From assembly GCA_013398175.1 (NCBI GenBank), contig VZRZ01000387.1, positions 299,284 through 363,283 of the forward strand: DNA of 64,000 nt, given 5' to 3'. The notes beneath the pieces were generated by a model that had not been told where the DNA came from, did no database searches, and saw nothing but the letters and a program-made list of their open reading frames with translations. Source of the stretch: Climacteris rufus (lineage: Eukaryota; Chordata; Aves; Passeriformes; Climacteridae). The position numbers and the translations under genes are program-made. Of this stretch, positions 52,052 to 64,000 are shown piece after piece; positions within the stretch are counted from its first letter, which is position 1; each line of letters starts with the position of its first letter.

Positions 52052-54987
52052 CCCTTGGAAGTGTTGCAAATGGCATTGCACCCATTGTCACGAGAAGATG
52101 CTTGTATAAGCTGATTTCTTTAAAAAGAAAATCTTGTGAATACTGTGGTAGTGATAAGCAACAGTGGTAGGAAAATGAGGAAGTTTATTTTTAATTTTGT
52201 ACATGGTGTCTTTAGAGTGCTTGCAAGTCAAGTATTAGGAGGGAATGTCATTTTATAAAAAGCTTTTTTAAAAGAGGAGCAGTATTCAGCCTTGTCAAGT
52301 TAAACTGAAGCTCATTATGCTGTTTTATTATGTAATCTGGAGAGGTGATATAATTGAGATATTCATGAAGTTTTATGAGCCTTACAGTTAATAACAGATT
52401 ATATGGTTACTTCTGTATAATCATAATGTTCTTTTCTCATAAGTGAGGACTTTGCTTTTTATTATGTATTTTTTCTATTACTTGTGAAGTAATTGATTTC
52501 AGCATTACCATTTGGTAACAGGGAAGGAGCTGATGGAAAGGTTAGAGTGGATGTCAGTGAATGGGGGCTATGGGGCAAGAAGTTTCTTCTAGGGAAGGTG
52601 GTCACCACCTCTCTGAAGCTTGGAAATCAGCTACATAAAAAGGCTGGGAAATGTCTGCCTTCAAAACTAGTGAGTCCTTTCTATGCAGAGTAGAAGAGCT
52701 GGTTTGCATCTTTTGTCTAAGAGAGCCTGTGCTGCCAAATGTCATCTCGTATTTTCCCTTCTTTGCTTTTGTCATGGAGGTGTTTGATGAGCGAAGAAAA
52801 AATTCATAAATACCTGTGCATGGTGCTGCAATGCTAAACTTTATTTACCATGCAGGTTCTAACCCATGTCCTCTCCAGTCAAAACAAGAAGAATAGACGT
52901 CAGACAAATGCGTGTAGGAGAAGTTTTCTCTGAGGCTATGTACAAGCATTAAAATTAATCACCTCAGCTAAGTCTGCTCTTTATAGCTGCTTGCTTTCCA
53001 GTGTCCAAGTTTAAAGAAAAGTGCTTACTCTAGCCAACCCCAGTTACCTCTTAGAATGTTCTTTGAGCAAAGAGATTTTTTTGAGTTTTCCCTCCAAGCT
53101 CACTGCTCTTCTGAAAGCCAGCACTGTAAGATTGCTTACCACTTTCTTTCTGCTTTTATTTTTCGGTCTGAGGGTTTGACATCCTTTGGCTCAGCATTTC
53201 CACATTGAAACAAGCAGGCAGTTTTATTACCCTTTTTTAGAGTTGAAGGTTTAGATCCATATTTTTTTCTTCATGTGTGCAGTTTATATGTGTTTTCACT
53301 GTTATTAGGATGTAGTTAACTCATGTAGTTATCTGTGCTTCAAGATAACAAACACCAGTTTCCATGCAAATTTAGCCATCAGTGTCAATAAACAATACAA
53401 AATATTGCAGCCAGTGAAAGTACTAGGCCTAGAAAAAGTAGCAGTACATGTAAACATACATGGTAAAAATGTACATGACCTATCTCACTGCACATAAAAA
53501 TGACCTGAATTAATTTTAGTATTGATTTAATTAAATAGGTTGACTTTTTTTTTTTCTGCAACTATTTCTTTCTTTATACCCACTGGCCATCAGAAGTGCA
53601 ATAACTTTACTATAGCTAAAATACAATAATTTCTTGCATTTAAAGAAGTAGGTGACTACTGTGATGCTTATAGGTCTGGCCTTCTTTGTTTCTACACTAG
53701 ATGTCTGAATACTTATTGTGGTAAAGTGTAGTGACACATGGAATGAGTATTTTAGGTACTTTTACACTAAATGTCTCTTACAGGGCTGCCTTTGCCTTCA
53801 AGAGACTGGATTTAGTCACCAATATGTTCCTCTCTATTTATGTATTCTTTGTGCAGAATTAAAAAAAAGGGAAATATGGTAGAATATTCTTCAGTTTAAA
53901 AACCTACTGGGAAAATAAAGTAATAGTGCCAAAATTCTTATAGGACATACAGTATTTCTTTAGAAAAGATACAAATCACTGAGTATTGATTAACCTTCCA
54001 GAAGATAGGTTATGGATGCAACTGAAAAATTATGTAGAGCAAGTACCTTAAATTAGGGTGGTAACTGTGCATATGGGATTTTTCATAATGCTACCTGAGG
54101 GAAGGGAAAAGCTGATCTGTTTCAACAAAAGGCATCAAACATTTTAGTTTGTTTCTTTCTTTTTGTGATGACAATGCTTGTTTTTAAGAAGTACAGAATA
54201 TTGCTGTTGGGAAACCTTTCTTTATAATGCAAGTATCAATAACATTGGGATTTTAGGTATGTAAGACAAGTCTGTTTATACTTCTGGTCATGTATGAATA
54301 TACTTAGCATGAAATATTTTAGACCAACATCTCAATCAACTGTTAATTCAGACCGTTAAGATTTCAAACAAATGTTCCTCTTTTTTTATTTGGAGGGGTT
54401 TTTTTTTTAGTTCATCTTTAAATTCTTTCCCTGATGACTCTTGTTGCCAAGACTATAGTTTTATAGGAAAGAAAACTTGTGGTGGCTGGAAGTTTATCAG
54501 GAGATTTTGGTTGTTTTTGGTTCAGCAACTGCCTATGTTCTGTAGTGTGCTTTGTAGAGAAGAGATGTCAGTTTTAAAGAGATGACTGAAGAAGCTTGGG
54601 TGAAATCCAGTCTCTGCCTGAGGACATTGTTTTGTGTAAAATGTTGAGCAGAATGACTTGAATTCACTGTGCAAGTCTTGATGCTGCAATTGACAGTTTA
54701 ATTTGTCATTGACAGTGGTTTGAAGAAGCTGGTTATCTAAAATACTAACGAATGTAATCAGAGAGACAGTAGGTGTTTTGAACTCCTATGTCCATATGCA
54801 ATGTCCTTGGCCTATGTAGATCTTCTATTCTTAGTGATTTTGCACCCTTCAAGAACTGAGGTTTCTTAGAAGAGCCGCTGTTTGCCCTAACAGATCATAA
54901 TCCTGGTCCAGGAATTTCTTCTTACTTGGACAGCTGAGTTAATTTTTTCTTTCCTAATAACGTCATTTTGATCTCACAAAGTGTTTT

Positions 54988-55100
54988 TGTTGTTAGTTTT
55001 ATGAGGCTGTTTTTGTTGTTGTTTTGTGGTTTGTTTGGTGTTTTGTTGGGTTTTTTTTGTTTGTGTTTGTTTTTTCTTTTTTTTTTCATTTCTATTTTTC
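54988..55100. repeat. T/G-rich low-complexity tract
   Basis: TTTTTGTTGTTGTTTTGTGG followed by further T and TG runs. It accounts for the Phe/Leu/Cys-rich ORF on the + strand and the Lys/Asn-rich ORF on the other strand. Confidence 0.85.
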
Positions 55101-56900
55101 TTTTTAGCCTGCTTACATGTCTCAAATTAAGTTTATTACCTCAGTTTCAAGTGCTCCTGCATCTGCCCATGGTGTGGCCCCCTCTGGCAGTTCTAGAGTG
55201 CCTTGCAGTTGGATGGAGTGGCACTGGATGAAACATGTACGACATTGGCTCACTCAGCACTGCTGAGGTTCTTATTGTACACTCCATCTCAGCAGTCTGC
55301 ACAGAGGTGAGAGTCAGGCATTGCCTGTCACCTCCTGACTCCTCTGGCATAGCAAAAAAATCAAGGGAAACCTGGGATGGCACCCTGCTTTCCCAGGACT
55401 TTCAGAGTTTGGGGTTGAAACTCATCCATTGAAGTTTTGCATGCCCAAAGTACCTTTGGCTATCCCTCTCCACATTAAATGGAACTTGGGCTGCTTATTT
55501 GTTCTAACTCTAGTCTATGATAAGGTCATACACTATAAAACCTGTAAAAGGACGAGGTTCTGTTGCAGGAGCAGGCAATTGTTACTCTGAAGAAAGAGCT
55601 CTGTAGTAGGGAGTAAGTATTGCATAGAAACTTCTTCTTCTCATTGCTATTCAGAAGACATTTTAACAAGTTACGGAGAAAACAGATCAACTTCTGGATT
55701 ATGTTGGCACTTATTGACCCTCTGCTGTATTAATGAAGGCTTTTTATTGCAGCAGAAGGGCTTTTTCATTCCTGCAGAAGCATAAAATGCCCCTGGCACA
55801 GCTGCCCTATGAGGATCAAAGCATGGAAATTAGTCTTCATTTCAGTTTGTTTGTTGTTATTTTTTTTTAACTTTAGATATTAAATTGTGTGCTTGAATAT
55901 TAGTTTCTCCATGTGTCTTAATTGCTTAGAATGAATGCATAAAATTCACCTCACTGTACGCTATTTCAGTATCTTCTTTCATGTTTCTTTGCCTCTTTGT
56001 TTATTTCTAAGTCACAAAGCAATTCTTAAATCACCTGTCATGGAATGTTGTCTTCTATTGCACTGCAATATTATAAAGAAAAAGAACCATATAAATATTT
56101 TTACGTAAATCCAGTGAAAACAATGTTCTTTAATATTTATAAATTCTAGAATGAATATTTATAACATGATCTCCCTTCTTAATTGTTAGTCCATTTTCAT
56201 AGCTTTAAAATATATACATCTACTAGAAATATGATGTTGGTGTGCTAGTGCTAAACTAGTTTTTAGTCCAGTTGAATTACTTTACATAATGTCACTGAAA
56301 TCAGAATTTTACAGTAAATATGTCAAAATACTTGTAGACACTGAATCTTAAATAGAAGGAAATCAGCAATAAGAAGAATGAATTAAGGAAAAGTTGATGA
56401 GTACTAAAAATGTTTAAACTGAAAACTGAACTACCATGGCAATTTAAGAAACCATACTTGCTCCCTATAATAGCGTGTGTATATAGATAATAAGTATTCC
56501 TTTGCCACCAAGTATGTTGAATTTTTTTGAGGAGTTGCTTTCCTGAAGTAAGTTTTACAGCAAATATGCACAAGTCTATGTTAGCAACCACACTGGGTAG
56601 TGCTTGTACCAAAGTTTCCAGATGACTTATTCAGTGTATAAGTACATGGTTCATAAAGACTATTGTGTCTTTTCAACCAAACATAATTGTGGTTATCCAA
56701 TCTAAAATTCCTAGAATCAAACAAAAAAACCCCCTCTTGTACTCTGCTCTAATGAAAGGAAAACCATTTCACGACATGACAGAGGAATTGTTTATTGATG
56801 ATTGACCTAAGTGATGGAATTACTTAATTGTGCATCTGGCCAAACTGCGTTCATCTGGCCAGTTGTGGATCCACAGATGGTCAGTGGCAGACATGTGCTG

Positions 56901-56953
56901 CGTAGCGAGTGCACGCCTGACGCAGCTGCCATCTCTTCAGTAACGTGCGTGCG
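56901..56953. other. Small CpG cluster in AT-rich intron
   Basis: Seven CpG in 53 bases (56901, 56906, 56914, 56921, 56944, 56948, 56952), in contrast to near absence around it. It is too short to be called a CpG island. It could be a conserved regulatory piece or chance; no known gene signature is visible. Confidence 0.5.
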
Positions 56954-59248
56954 TGCAATGCTTTGCCCTGCTTACAAAACATTTGCAAGCATATGTTGCA
57001 GAGGTGAGGGTAAAGGGCACATAGCTTATTATATAATTACTATGCACGTGACACTGCTGCTTGATTACAGGGAAAGTAGTTATTCTGCCACGGCTGTTAT
57101 ACCAATGGGCTCATTTTGGTGATGTGTTCCCTTAATGTATTAGCTTTAACCTTTGAAGATTTGATTTAAATCCTGACTGTGCGTCACAAGCGAAGAGATA
57201 TGTATTCATTTTCAAGTTCTGAGAAGGCATTTTCCCCCATGATAAAGGCTTTGTGCATGTGTGCTTGATTAGCTGTTGTTGCTTTAGGGTATGTGGCTAC
57301 ACATACTTTTGCAGATTTGGCTTAGCAGTTATGAATAATATAGACTCTCATTCACCATTTTCCTGCTTTATGGCTACTTATGTCTCTATATCGTAGGTAT
57401 AACAGCTCCACTTGCATGAAACTATGCTATTGTTTTCTCCCTTTGAATAATAATCATACAGGAGTAAATGTGGGACACAACAGAGGGCAGTCAGTGGAAT
57501 CTTGCCAGCTGCCATATGGTGCTAATATTGGTGGTGGCATGCTGTATTGTAAACTCAAGACTTGCAGCAGTTTATGCATTTATGCAGTATGACCTTACAT
57601 CGCTGTCCAAATGTATAATCATTGCATCATTTTACAGAAAGAATTATTAAGTGTCAGGTTTGTTATACATTGAGAATATTTGGACAGCCTAGTACTCAAA
57701 TGTTCTAATATGTCCATGTGGAGCAATAGATTAATAGATTAAGAAGAGGTCATGGCAAAAATTGTATATTCTCAGGAGCCATTTTAAGGTCAAAATTAAA
57801 ATCTGCTTAATGTAAAGAAACTGGGAATTGATATTATCCAGCAAGCATTTCAGGTTCTTTTGTTTGTGGAACTTTTTGTGTTTTTTGAGATGAAGCAGCA
57901 AAATATATCCTAAATCTGTATATCATTATATGCTCTGTATTCATGACATAGGACGTTGTATGCATGGAAGTAATAGATATCTCATAAAATAAGTTATATC
58001 ATGAAATATATTGTGTAAATTATATGCTTAATCCATCATTAATTGTCACATCTACAGGTTTATCCACATATACAGACAGAGAAGATCTAGAGAGATACTG
58101 AGCAGAGTTATATATATGCACATAATTATGGGAGTGGTGGTAGACTGTGGTACTCTGAACATTCATGGCATTTTCCATAGTATTTTATATTGGTCTGATC
58201 TATATGAAGTTTGGGTCTGAAGTGAACAAGCAGGAGAATTAGCCTTAGTCTTTCAAGCAACATTAATTTGTCTAAATATCACCAGCTTAATTTTTAGTTT
58301 AAGCAATGTAATTTACTGCATCATGGAATTCAGGAAGTAATTGACCATATTACTTTCTTCAGTTACCACATTGCCAGTTTTGGGCAGGGTAATGAATCTT
58401 TACTTAGTGCCAAGTATTGCATTCTGTGAAATTATTGTTCGTGATGCTGTCATGCTACACATAGACATTTACTGCCATTTTTATCAGTCCTTCAGAACTC
58501 AGGAAATGGATAAACAAATGCAGCTGGGCCCCTGAAGGGAGCCTGCATCTCCTTTCCTGTGAGATTTTAACCATGTCATGCTGTTCCATCATACCAGCAA
58601 TCAGCACCCCATGGCTCCCATCTAAATATCCTAACTGATTTGTAATCTGCCAAAAGATTTGATTTGTATCTGCCATCATCAGTTGAAACAAATGCCTATG
58701 AAGCCACAGTGGCTGGCATGATTTTGACTCATGATTTTTGTCCTTCACTTGGTTGGTGTTAATTGTTTCTGTGTTTGAAAGGCTGAGCTCCCTGAGCTAC
58801 CACCACCTGAAAACTCTGGTGCTTGGCACAGTTCTGTCATTTGGCATGAGTCTGAGGTGGAAGATGCAAACTAAGGCAGCTGCTTCCTTCCTTTCCTGTT
58901 GGACTAGGGGCTTAAAAGGAAGGTTTTGAAGGCTACTTACTTTATAATAGTCATATCTCCCAGTTTCTTCTTTAGATGTTGTCCATGACCCTGGCCCAGT
59001 TTAGGCGATTATTAATTGCTCAGTGATGTTCTCATTGTGCTTCGAACAAACGTCTAATGGAGCACAGAGTGGAGTTCTGTGCCTCTTGCTTAGCAGTGAC
59101 CTTGTTCTTCAGGCAGCTGGATTAGCACAGTTCTGATTGACTCAGTATTGAAATCTTAACATATTAATTTTAATGGATTTGTATGTTTGAAACCTGCAAA
59201 ATACATCTGAGTTATTCTAAAATGTTCTTCTCATCTTTGCTTCCATAG

Positions 59249-59369
59249 TACCAGGATACAAATATGCAAGGTGTAGTGTACGAATTAAACAGCTACATAG
59301 AACAGCGCCTGGATACAGGAGGAGATAACCAACTGCTTCTGTATGAACTGAGCAGCATCATTAAAATAG
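59249..59369 (+). CDS. PDE10A: PDE10A coding exon: linker into the GAF-A domain
   Basis: This 121-nt exon encodes 40 complete codons beginning YQDTNMQGVVYELNSYIEQR and ending ELSSIIKI, plus one base. The acceptor is TTCCATAG after a pyrimidine-rich tract and the donor is ATAG|GTAAGA. It starts at phase 0, matching the end of the 29-nt exon, and ends carrying one base. It covers the last linker residues and the first helix of GAF-A, the domain that in PDE10A binds or senses cyclic nucleotide and takes part in dimerisation (family knowledge). The open reading frame runs on past the donor into the intron to about 59446, but splice sites and homology place the exon end at 59369. Confidence 0.97.
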
Positions 59370-61239
59370 GTAAGAAAGAGAATCAGATGTCTCTGAGCTG
59401 TTACTCAGCATCAGTGCACAGCACATTTCTTAAGTGGTTTAATTAATAAAGACAGGTATCGAGAGATTGTTCTCTCAGTGTGAATTTACTTCACCTTCTG
59501 TCCCTCAGTGAGTCCCTAGCTGCACTTAAGGGAATTTCATCTTTGGAGGGAGTTGCATATCCAATTGCAAAATTAAAGTCTCATGTTAAATGAACCAAAG
59601 AATAGACTCTTCTGGGTATGATGGTGTTGCAATTTCAATATTGAAACTAAAAAAAAAAAGTATATCAAAATTAACACTGCACACTTAACTACTTTTGAAA
59701 CAAAACTGAAATGTCACTGGAAGAAGGTGTATCTTTTGTGTGATCTCAAATTAAACTCAGTTTTTAAACTATTTTTTTCTATCTGAGTTAAGTACCTTTT
59801 GTGGTAAGAAAATATTACTTATGATCAAAAGTTAAAAATTAAAAACAAACAAAAAACTCTCAGTAACACTATAAATGTAATTCAGCCTCTTTTCAGCCAC
59901 AGTGGATGTACTCAGACTTCAGTAGGAAGTGTTGCAGTAGATCTCAGTCAGCTCTTTAGAAAGGTTTTACTGTCCCTGCTACTTCATCATTTTGTAATGA
60001 TGAGTATAGTTCTGGTTTATACATATAATGTTTTAAAAGGACCTTTTCTTTACTGATTTTACTTATGTTATTATTTGGATATTGATGTCCAACTCACTGC
60101 CAACCAAATTTGTTAATACACAGCAAGTGAGAACTGACAAGACAGAGTGCTTATGTTTAACAATATTTTTTTCTTTTGTAAAGCAGATGGGAGGGGTTTT
60201 TCATATGTTATTTCCTTTACAGTATTCACTTGCTTTGTAGATCAATATACTTAGGTTCTATGGCTGAAGGATTTAAAATCTGAATGCAAATTACTGTGCC
60301 CTCAACTCTTACTGATGCTGTGCAGTTGACAATGAGCAAGTAACTACACAGTGGAACATTTTTCCTTTTTCAAAGAAATTAAGAAATCCATTTGATTTGC
60401 ATGCACAGAAGTATAATTTCTCCCCTGAAAGGTACTAAATGGATTTTTGTGTTCATTCATAAAAAAATAGATACCACGTATGTCCTTTTACTGGCTAGAA
60501 TATTTATTAACTGTTGGAAAGACAGACACGTGATCAAAGCCTGTTATGTAAAGGAGAGTGAAAAATATTGTTTGCTATATACTGTTCTGATTTTGAGAGG
60601 AAGTTATGCTGGTTGGTTAAACTTTTGAGAGTTTAAGGAACTTGACTTTACCCTGTTTTGTACAACAGTCTGAATCTGGAAGAAATCTGAAAAGTATAAA
60701 CTTTCTGGTGTGTGTCAGTATTTTTAATATGGGGTAGGTGCAGAAAATAGAAACAGTTTGTTTGGAAACACATTTTTATAGAAGTATTTGCAACTCCTCA
60801 TTTTCCCATGATTTTCTCTCTTAAGGCAAGGACAAATATAGCTTAACATTTACAAATGCCATTTATTTTACTCATGAAAATTATAATGGTATCTGGCTGA
60901 TTTTATTGTAAATACACATTTTTATGTTACTTCTATTGTATGAATTAATTTGCATTTACAGACATTAGGCCTTGGAGAAAGAATAAGATGTATAAAGAAG
61001 TTGTTTCTAATTATCTTTTAGAATGTAGTAAATATCAATGGAGAAAGCAAGAACTCTGTGGTATCTCTAATTGAGTAGACTTGTGGAAGTTCCAGGGGAC
61101 ACAGAAACAGACCTTAACCTTTAGAATGTTAGATGTTTGTCCTAAGTGGAATTGAATCTGTGGTTTCACCTCAAAGATGTTGTATAAGTTCACTTTACCT
61201 CTGTGAGTACAATTATTTCTTTTGTTATTGCTTTGGCAG
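59370..61239 (+). other. PDE10A: PDE10A intron of 1.9 kb
   Basis: A short intron from GTAAGA to TTGGCAG between the two GAF-A exons. It has short A runs near 59649 and nothing else that I can assign. The ORF at 60392-60628 shows no family that I recognise. Confidence 0.9.
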
Positions 61240-61289
61240 CTACAAAAGCTGATGGATTTGCACTGTATTTCCTGGGAGAATGCAATAAT
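61240..61289 (+). CDS. PDE10A: PDE10A coding exon: early GAF-A (ATKADGFALYFLGECNN)
   Basis: A 50-nt exon with acceptor CTTTGGCAG and donor AAT|GTAAGT. With the G carried from the previous exon it encodes ATKADGFALYFLGECNN, the first beta strand and turn of GAF-A, and ends at phase 0. In PDE10A the next residues begin SLCIF; no such exon is visible between 61290 and 64000, so it lies beyond the window. The match appears identical to mammalian PDE10A from memory, in keeping with strong conservation of the GAF core. Confidence 0.96.
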
Positions 61290-62712
61290 GTAAGTATCCT
61301 GGATTAAGATGCTGCTTTTCTGTCCATTTACAAGTGTGTTTTCCAATTTGATAATGGTGGTAATGAAAAAAATGTTCTCTGCACTTGGATCCTTGGCCTT
61401 TTAATTTTTTTTAAAGATTTGGCAGTTTTTTCTCTGACTCTGGAAGCTTAACTTGTGATTTAGCCCCATTATTAACTGTCTTTAAGAAAGAGAAAACTTA
61501 ACTTGGATTTACTGTCTGCATAGCCTATTGTTTGCATCTATTTATTTCTCTGATTTTTTTTTTAATGTTACCAGATCTTCTGTTAATTGTCAGCTGCAAC
61601 TTTATAGTGAGATAATGTAAATTTCAGATGTAGATTCTGGTTGGCATAAAATAAATGGTACTTTTAAAAATTATGAATTACATTAGTTTTTGATGTAATA
61701 ACTCAAACGACTCCAATATTTGTTCTTTTCTTATTTGAATGTTGTTAGAACACATTACATTTTTTTCTATCCAGTTTAATTTGTACAGCTACCATGATAC
61801 AAAACTTTGTGGTTATTCCAAATGGCTATCAAGAAGAAAATACAATTTATTACTTCAGTCAGTTCCATCAAATTAAAAATCCCAATTTGTCAGAAATTTT
61901 GTATCTTTCATTGGTTCAAGAAACAAGCAGTGACTAGAAAGGAAACTATTTTTTCTCACTGGTTTTGTTTCCTTACTTTACACAGACAGTTTTAGTCATT
62001 TATTCTTGTATAGTCCATTAGCCAATTTCCTTTGCTCTTTGTGAAATAATTGAATTCAGAAAAAAGGGTAAAAATTACTTTTTTAAAATAATGGAAACAG
62101 GATTGAAGATGTACAAACCTGCAAGTTACTTGATTTGGAAGAAGGCCCATACAGAATTTTCCTATAAAATATGGAAATGGGGTTTTACTATTTTTTTGTC
62201 ATAAAATGATTATTTCTTATAAAAAAGATAACCCACTTTGTTATTCAGAAATTCTGTTTTCCCTGAATGACTTCTGTTAAGTATATAAATATCATATATC
62301 TTTAAATAACTCTTTCACCAAGAGGTGTCAGTTAAGGAACATGTTCATCCTTTATGAATGCAATCTTTTGTTCTTATTGGTAGGAGATCACATCCATTGT
62401 CATGGGTAGGGGATGATGCAAACAGTCACTGAAAAGCTTCCTCCTGCTGCCAAAGGCAGGAACGTCAGGAAGTTCAGGCTCCATTCCGAGTGCACAGCAC
62501 TGGCCAGCTTTGGTGGCAGTCACTGCCTGCCAGCTGAGCAGGCTCATCTCTGAAGGCTTTGTAAAAGATGACAGTAAAATTAACTTTACAGCTTGAGACC
62601 AAGAGAATTCTTACTATTGTGAGGTTTTTCCTATTAGATTAGTGTGACATAATATGGGATTACTCACAGCCTTTTGATACCCTGAAAGCCTGGGTACTAC
62701 ATGACCTTCTGC

Positions 62713-62719
<7 letters not shown>

Positions 62720-62745
<26 letters not shown>
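62720..62745. repeat. Long T run, interrupted once
   Basis: TTC followed by an unbroken T run from 62722 to 62745, immediately before the duplicated block and the 9-N gap. Confidence 0.9.
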
Positions 62746-62747
<2 letters not shown>

Positions 62748-62832
62748 TAACTTTTTGGGCAGATGATTTTTTTTCTTTCCCANNNNNNNNNTTTTAATAA
62801 CGTATTAGGCAGATGAATCTATTTCCTTCCCA
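62742..62832. other. 9-N gap flanked by two copies of the same 41 bp (likely assembly artefact)
   Basis: The 41 bases at 62742-62782 and those at 62792-62832 align without gaps, with seven mismatches, around an N run at 62783-62791. In six of the seven mismatches the left copy has T. That is what base-calling errors after a long T run would give, so the left copy is probably a poor-quality read end of the right copy. Confidence 0.8.
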
Positions 62833-62943
62833 ATACTCTTTCCTGAAAAAAGTTCCAACCACTGAAAACACACATTGACTTTATTAACCACTGCTACGTA
62901 TCTGCATCACCCAAAATGGAATGTTCTTCATGTAGTTATTATA

Positions 62944-63018
62944 GGGACTGATCCCAAGTCCTTTGAAGTTAGTGTGAGATTTTCCATTCACATTAGTGGG
63001 CTTTGGGCCAAACTCATG
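62944..63018. repeat. Old palindromic interspersed-repeat remnant
   Basis: GGACTGATCCCAAGTCCTTT at the left and AGTGGGCTTTGGGCCA at the right are approximate inverted partners around TTTCCATTCAC. This resembles an old amniote repeat with CCATTGAAGTCAATGG-like arms. The family is not assigned. Confidence 0.5.
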
Positions 63019-64000
63019 TTTGTAGTCTTGTAACTAAATGTTAATGCATTAGCTTACTTCTTATAAGAGATTGTCATTGAAAATTAACCTGGATATCTCA
63101 TGTATCTTGAATATTTAATTTAAAGGGTGTGTATCCAAGTGAGGTTAGCCATTGCCCAGCAAATACTGGCAATGTGGTTTTATTTATTTTTATTAAATGT
63201 CTTTTTAAAATGGGAACAAAAAGATTCTGCAAGAATAAGCTAATTCTTTAAGCTGAAATTACAAAAAAATTAAATATATGATTAGCCTGGACAAAGTAGT
63301 TGCTGAACACTTATGGCTATGTGTTGAAAAATAGTGTCTGCTTTTTGTGGCTTAATCTTTTGATGCTTGGTTTGTGATTTGAATTTTGCAAACTTGGCAA
63401 AATCCTGCCCCTTTCTTCCCCCCTCCTCAGGTTTAATATTGGGCTTTTTCGCTGTTAGCTTGGAAATTATATATAAATCTGCTTGTTATCCATCTAGGAC
63501 AGTGTGTGTGTGTATACATCTTTTTGAGAATAAGTATTGGAAGGGGATTGTGTAACAATGGAGTAATCCTATTAGCAAGTAGATAACTACTTTCTCTCAA
63601 ATACTTTTCTAATGTATAGTGATCTGTGTTCTCACTGTATTCTGTAAGGGAACTTAGGATCAAACCTGAAGCAAAAGCAGTAACTCTATTTCATTTCAGC
63701 TCTGCTGTAAATATTTATAGGTATACTCTTTTTTTTTTTGTTTAAATTAATCCAAATTTGAGAATTTTGATTTCTGTTAATCTTGTCAAAGGAACATTTT
63801 GGCAATATGAGATCTCCTTAACTACTTTTAGCTGGATTAAATAGTGAGTTTCTAATTAGAATATAAGATAATTTTCTTTTATAAAAATTCTGTATATTTA
63901 CAAAATGAAAACCAGCAAATGATTACTACATACTGTGTGCTATTATTTCTTAATATTGAGAGAATTGCTGTATCCTTGGAAATTGCTTTTTTTCATGGGT

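Larger units (their letters stand above)
48403..59248 (+). other. PDE10A: PDE10A intron of 10.8 kb
   Basis: The intron lies between the 29-nt and 121-nt exons. Notable contents are alternating A/T at about 52019-52051, a T/G-rich low-complexity stretch at 54988-55100 and a small CpG cluster at 56901-56953. The remainder is ordinary AT-rich sequence without recognisable genes or large repeats. Confidence 0.88.
1..64000 (+). other. PDE10A: PDE10A locus, partial (internal part of the gene)
   Basis: The window lies within one large gene on the + strand. Four exons with consensus AG/GT borders join without frame breaks into about 113 codons that match the N-terminal linker and the start of GAF-A of phosphodiesterase 10A. 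That enzyme hydrolyses cAMP and cGMP and in mammals and birds is strongest in striatal medium spiny neurons (family knowledge, not seen here). Introns are 32.4, 10.8 and 1.9 kb, with open introns at both window ends. Neither the alternative first exons, which splice onto the exon at 15865, nor the exon following 61289 could be found by eye, so the gene extends beyond both ends. The catalytic domain is not in the window. Confidence 0.95.
61290..64000 (+). other. PDE10A: Start of the next PDE10A intron
   Basis: It begins GTAAGT and continues past the window. It carries a long T run, a 9-N gap with duplicated flanks (62742-62832) and an old palindromic repeat remnant (about 62944-63018). No exon encoding the next GAF-A residues is visible. 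Confidence 0.88.

Noticed and set aside
54922..55231. Hydrophobic + strand ORF and Lys-rich - strand ORF
   Set aside because: Both are produced by the T/G low-complexity tract.
55110..55440. GC-richer block that could be an LTR or exon
   Set aside because: No TG...CA borders, TATA, polyadenylation signal or homology could be found.
56811..57122. 103-codon ORF over the CpG cluster
   Set aside because: Sequence resembles no known family and no splice sites of PDE10A phase surround it; only the CpG content is kept as an observation.
59264..59446. ORF starting at the ATG inside the PDE10A exon
   Set aside because: It is the PDE10A exon read through its donor into the intron; the true exon is 59249-59369.
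61290..64000. Search for the next GAF-A exon
   Set aside because: No stretch translating to the expected continuation with an AG acceptor at phase 0 was seen; it is presumed outside the window.
1..64000. CRISPR array, tRNA, rRNA, bacterial or viral operon
   Set aside because: No regularly spaced repeats, cloverleaf sequences or dense coding were seen; the window is vertebrate intron.

Overview
This is vertebrate chromosomal DNA, AT-rich and almost entirely intronic. It lies inside a gene transcribed on the + strand that I identify with high confidence as PDE10A, the dual-specificity cAMP/cGMP phosphodiesterase 10A. Four consecutive coding exons were found by reading splice sites and joining frames: 15865-15993 (129 nt), 48374-48402 (29 nt), 59249-59369 (121 nt) and 61240-61289 (50 nt). 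Every junction keeps the frame. The joined product runs from the variant-independent N-terminal linker of PDE10A into the first part of the GAF-A domain. The promoter, the first exons and everything downstream of early GAF-A lie outside the window. No other protein-coding gene, tRNA, rRNA or CRISPR array is supported.

The repeats point to a bird: three CR1 LINE fragments with the avian-type 3' end or reverse-transcriptase region, no Alu, L1 or B1, and two solo-LTR candidates. A passerine is likely, but that rests only on my impression of the LTR style.

Layout. 1-15864: upstream intron with a 3'-end CR1 (3100-3645), a 99-bp foldback centred on a perfect CRE (3841-3939), a CR1 reverse-transcriptase fragment (5290-5600) and a perfect 14-bp-stem hairpin 275 bp before the first exon. 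15994-48373: a 32.4-kb intron with an antisense LTR interrupted by a 399-N gap (17995-19172), an antisense CR1 (34975-35450) and a sense 404-bp LTR with a short-R layout and near-perfect 6-bp target duplications (43951-44354). 48403-59248: a 10.8-kb intron with low-complexity T/G DNA and a small CpG cluster. 59370-61239: a short, plain intron. 61290-64000: the start of the next intron, including a poly-T run and a 9-N gap flanked by two copies of the same 41 bp, which looks like an assembly artefact, and an old palindromic repeat remnant.

I found no convincing undescribed gene system. The observations most worth checking are the assembly duplication at the small gap, the possibility that the large gap hides a provirus, the CRE-centred foldback inside a cAMP phosphodiesterase gene, and the frame-critical 29-nt exon.
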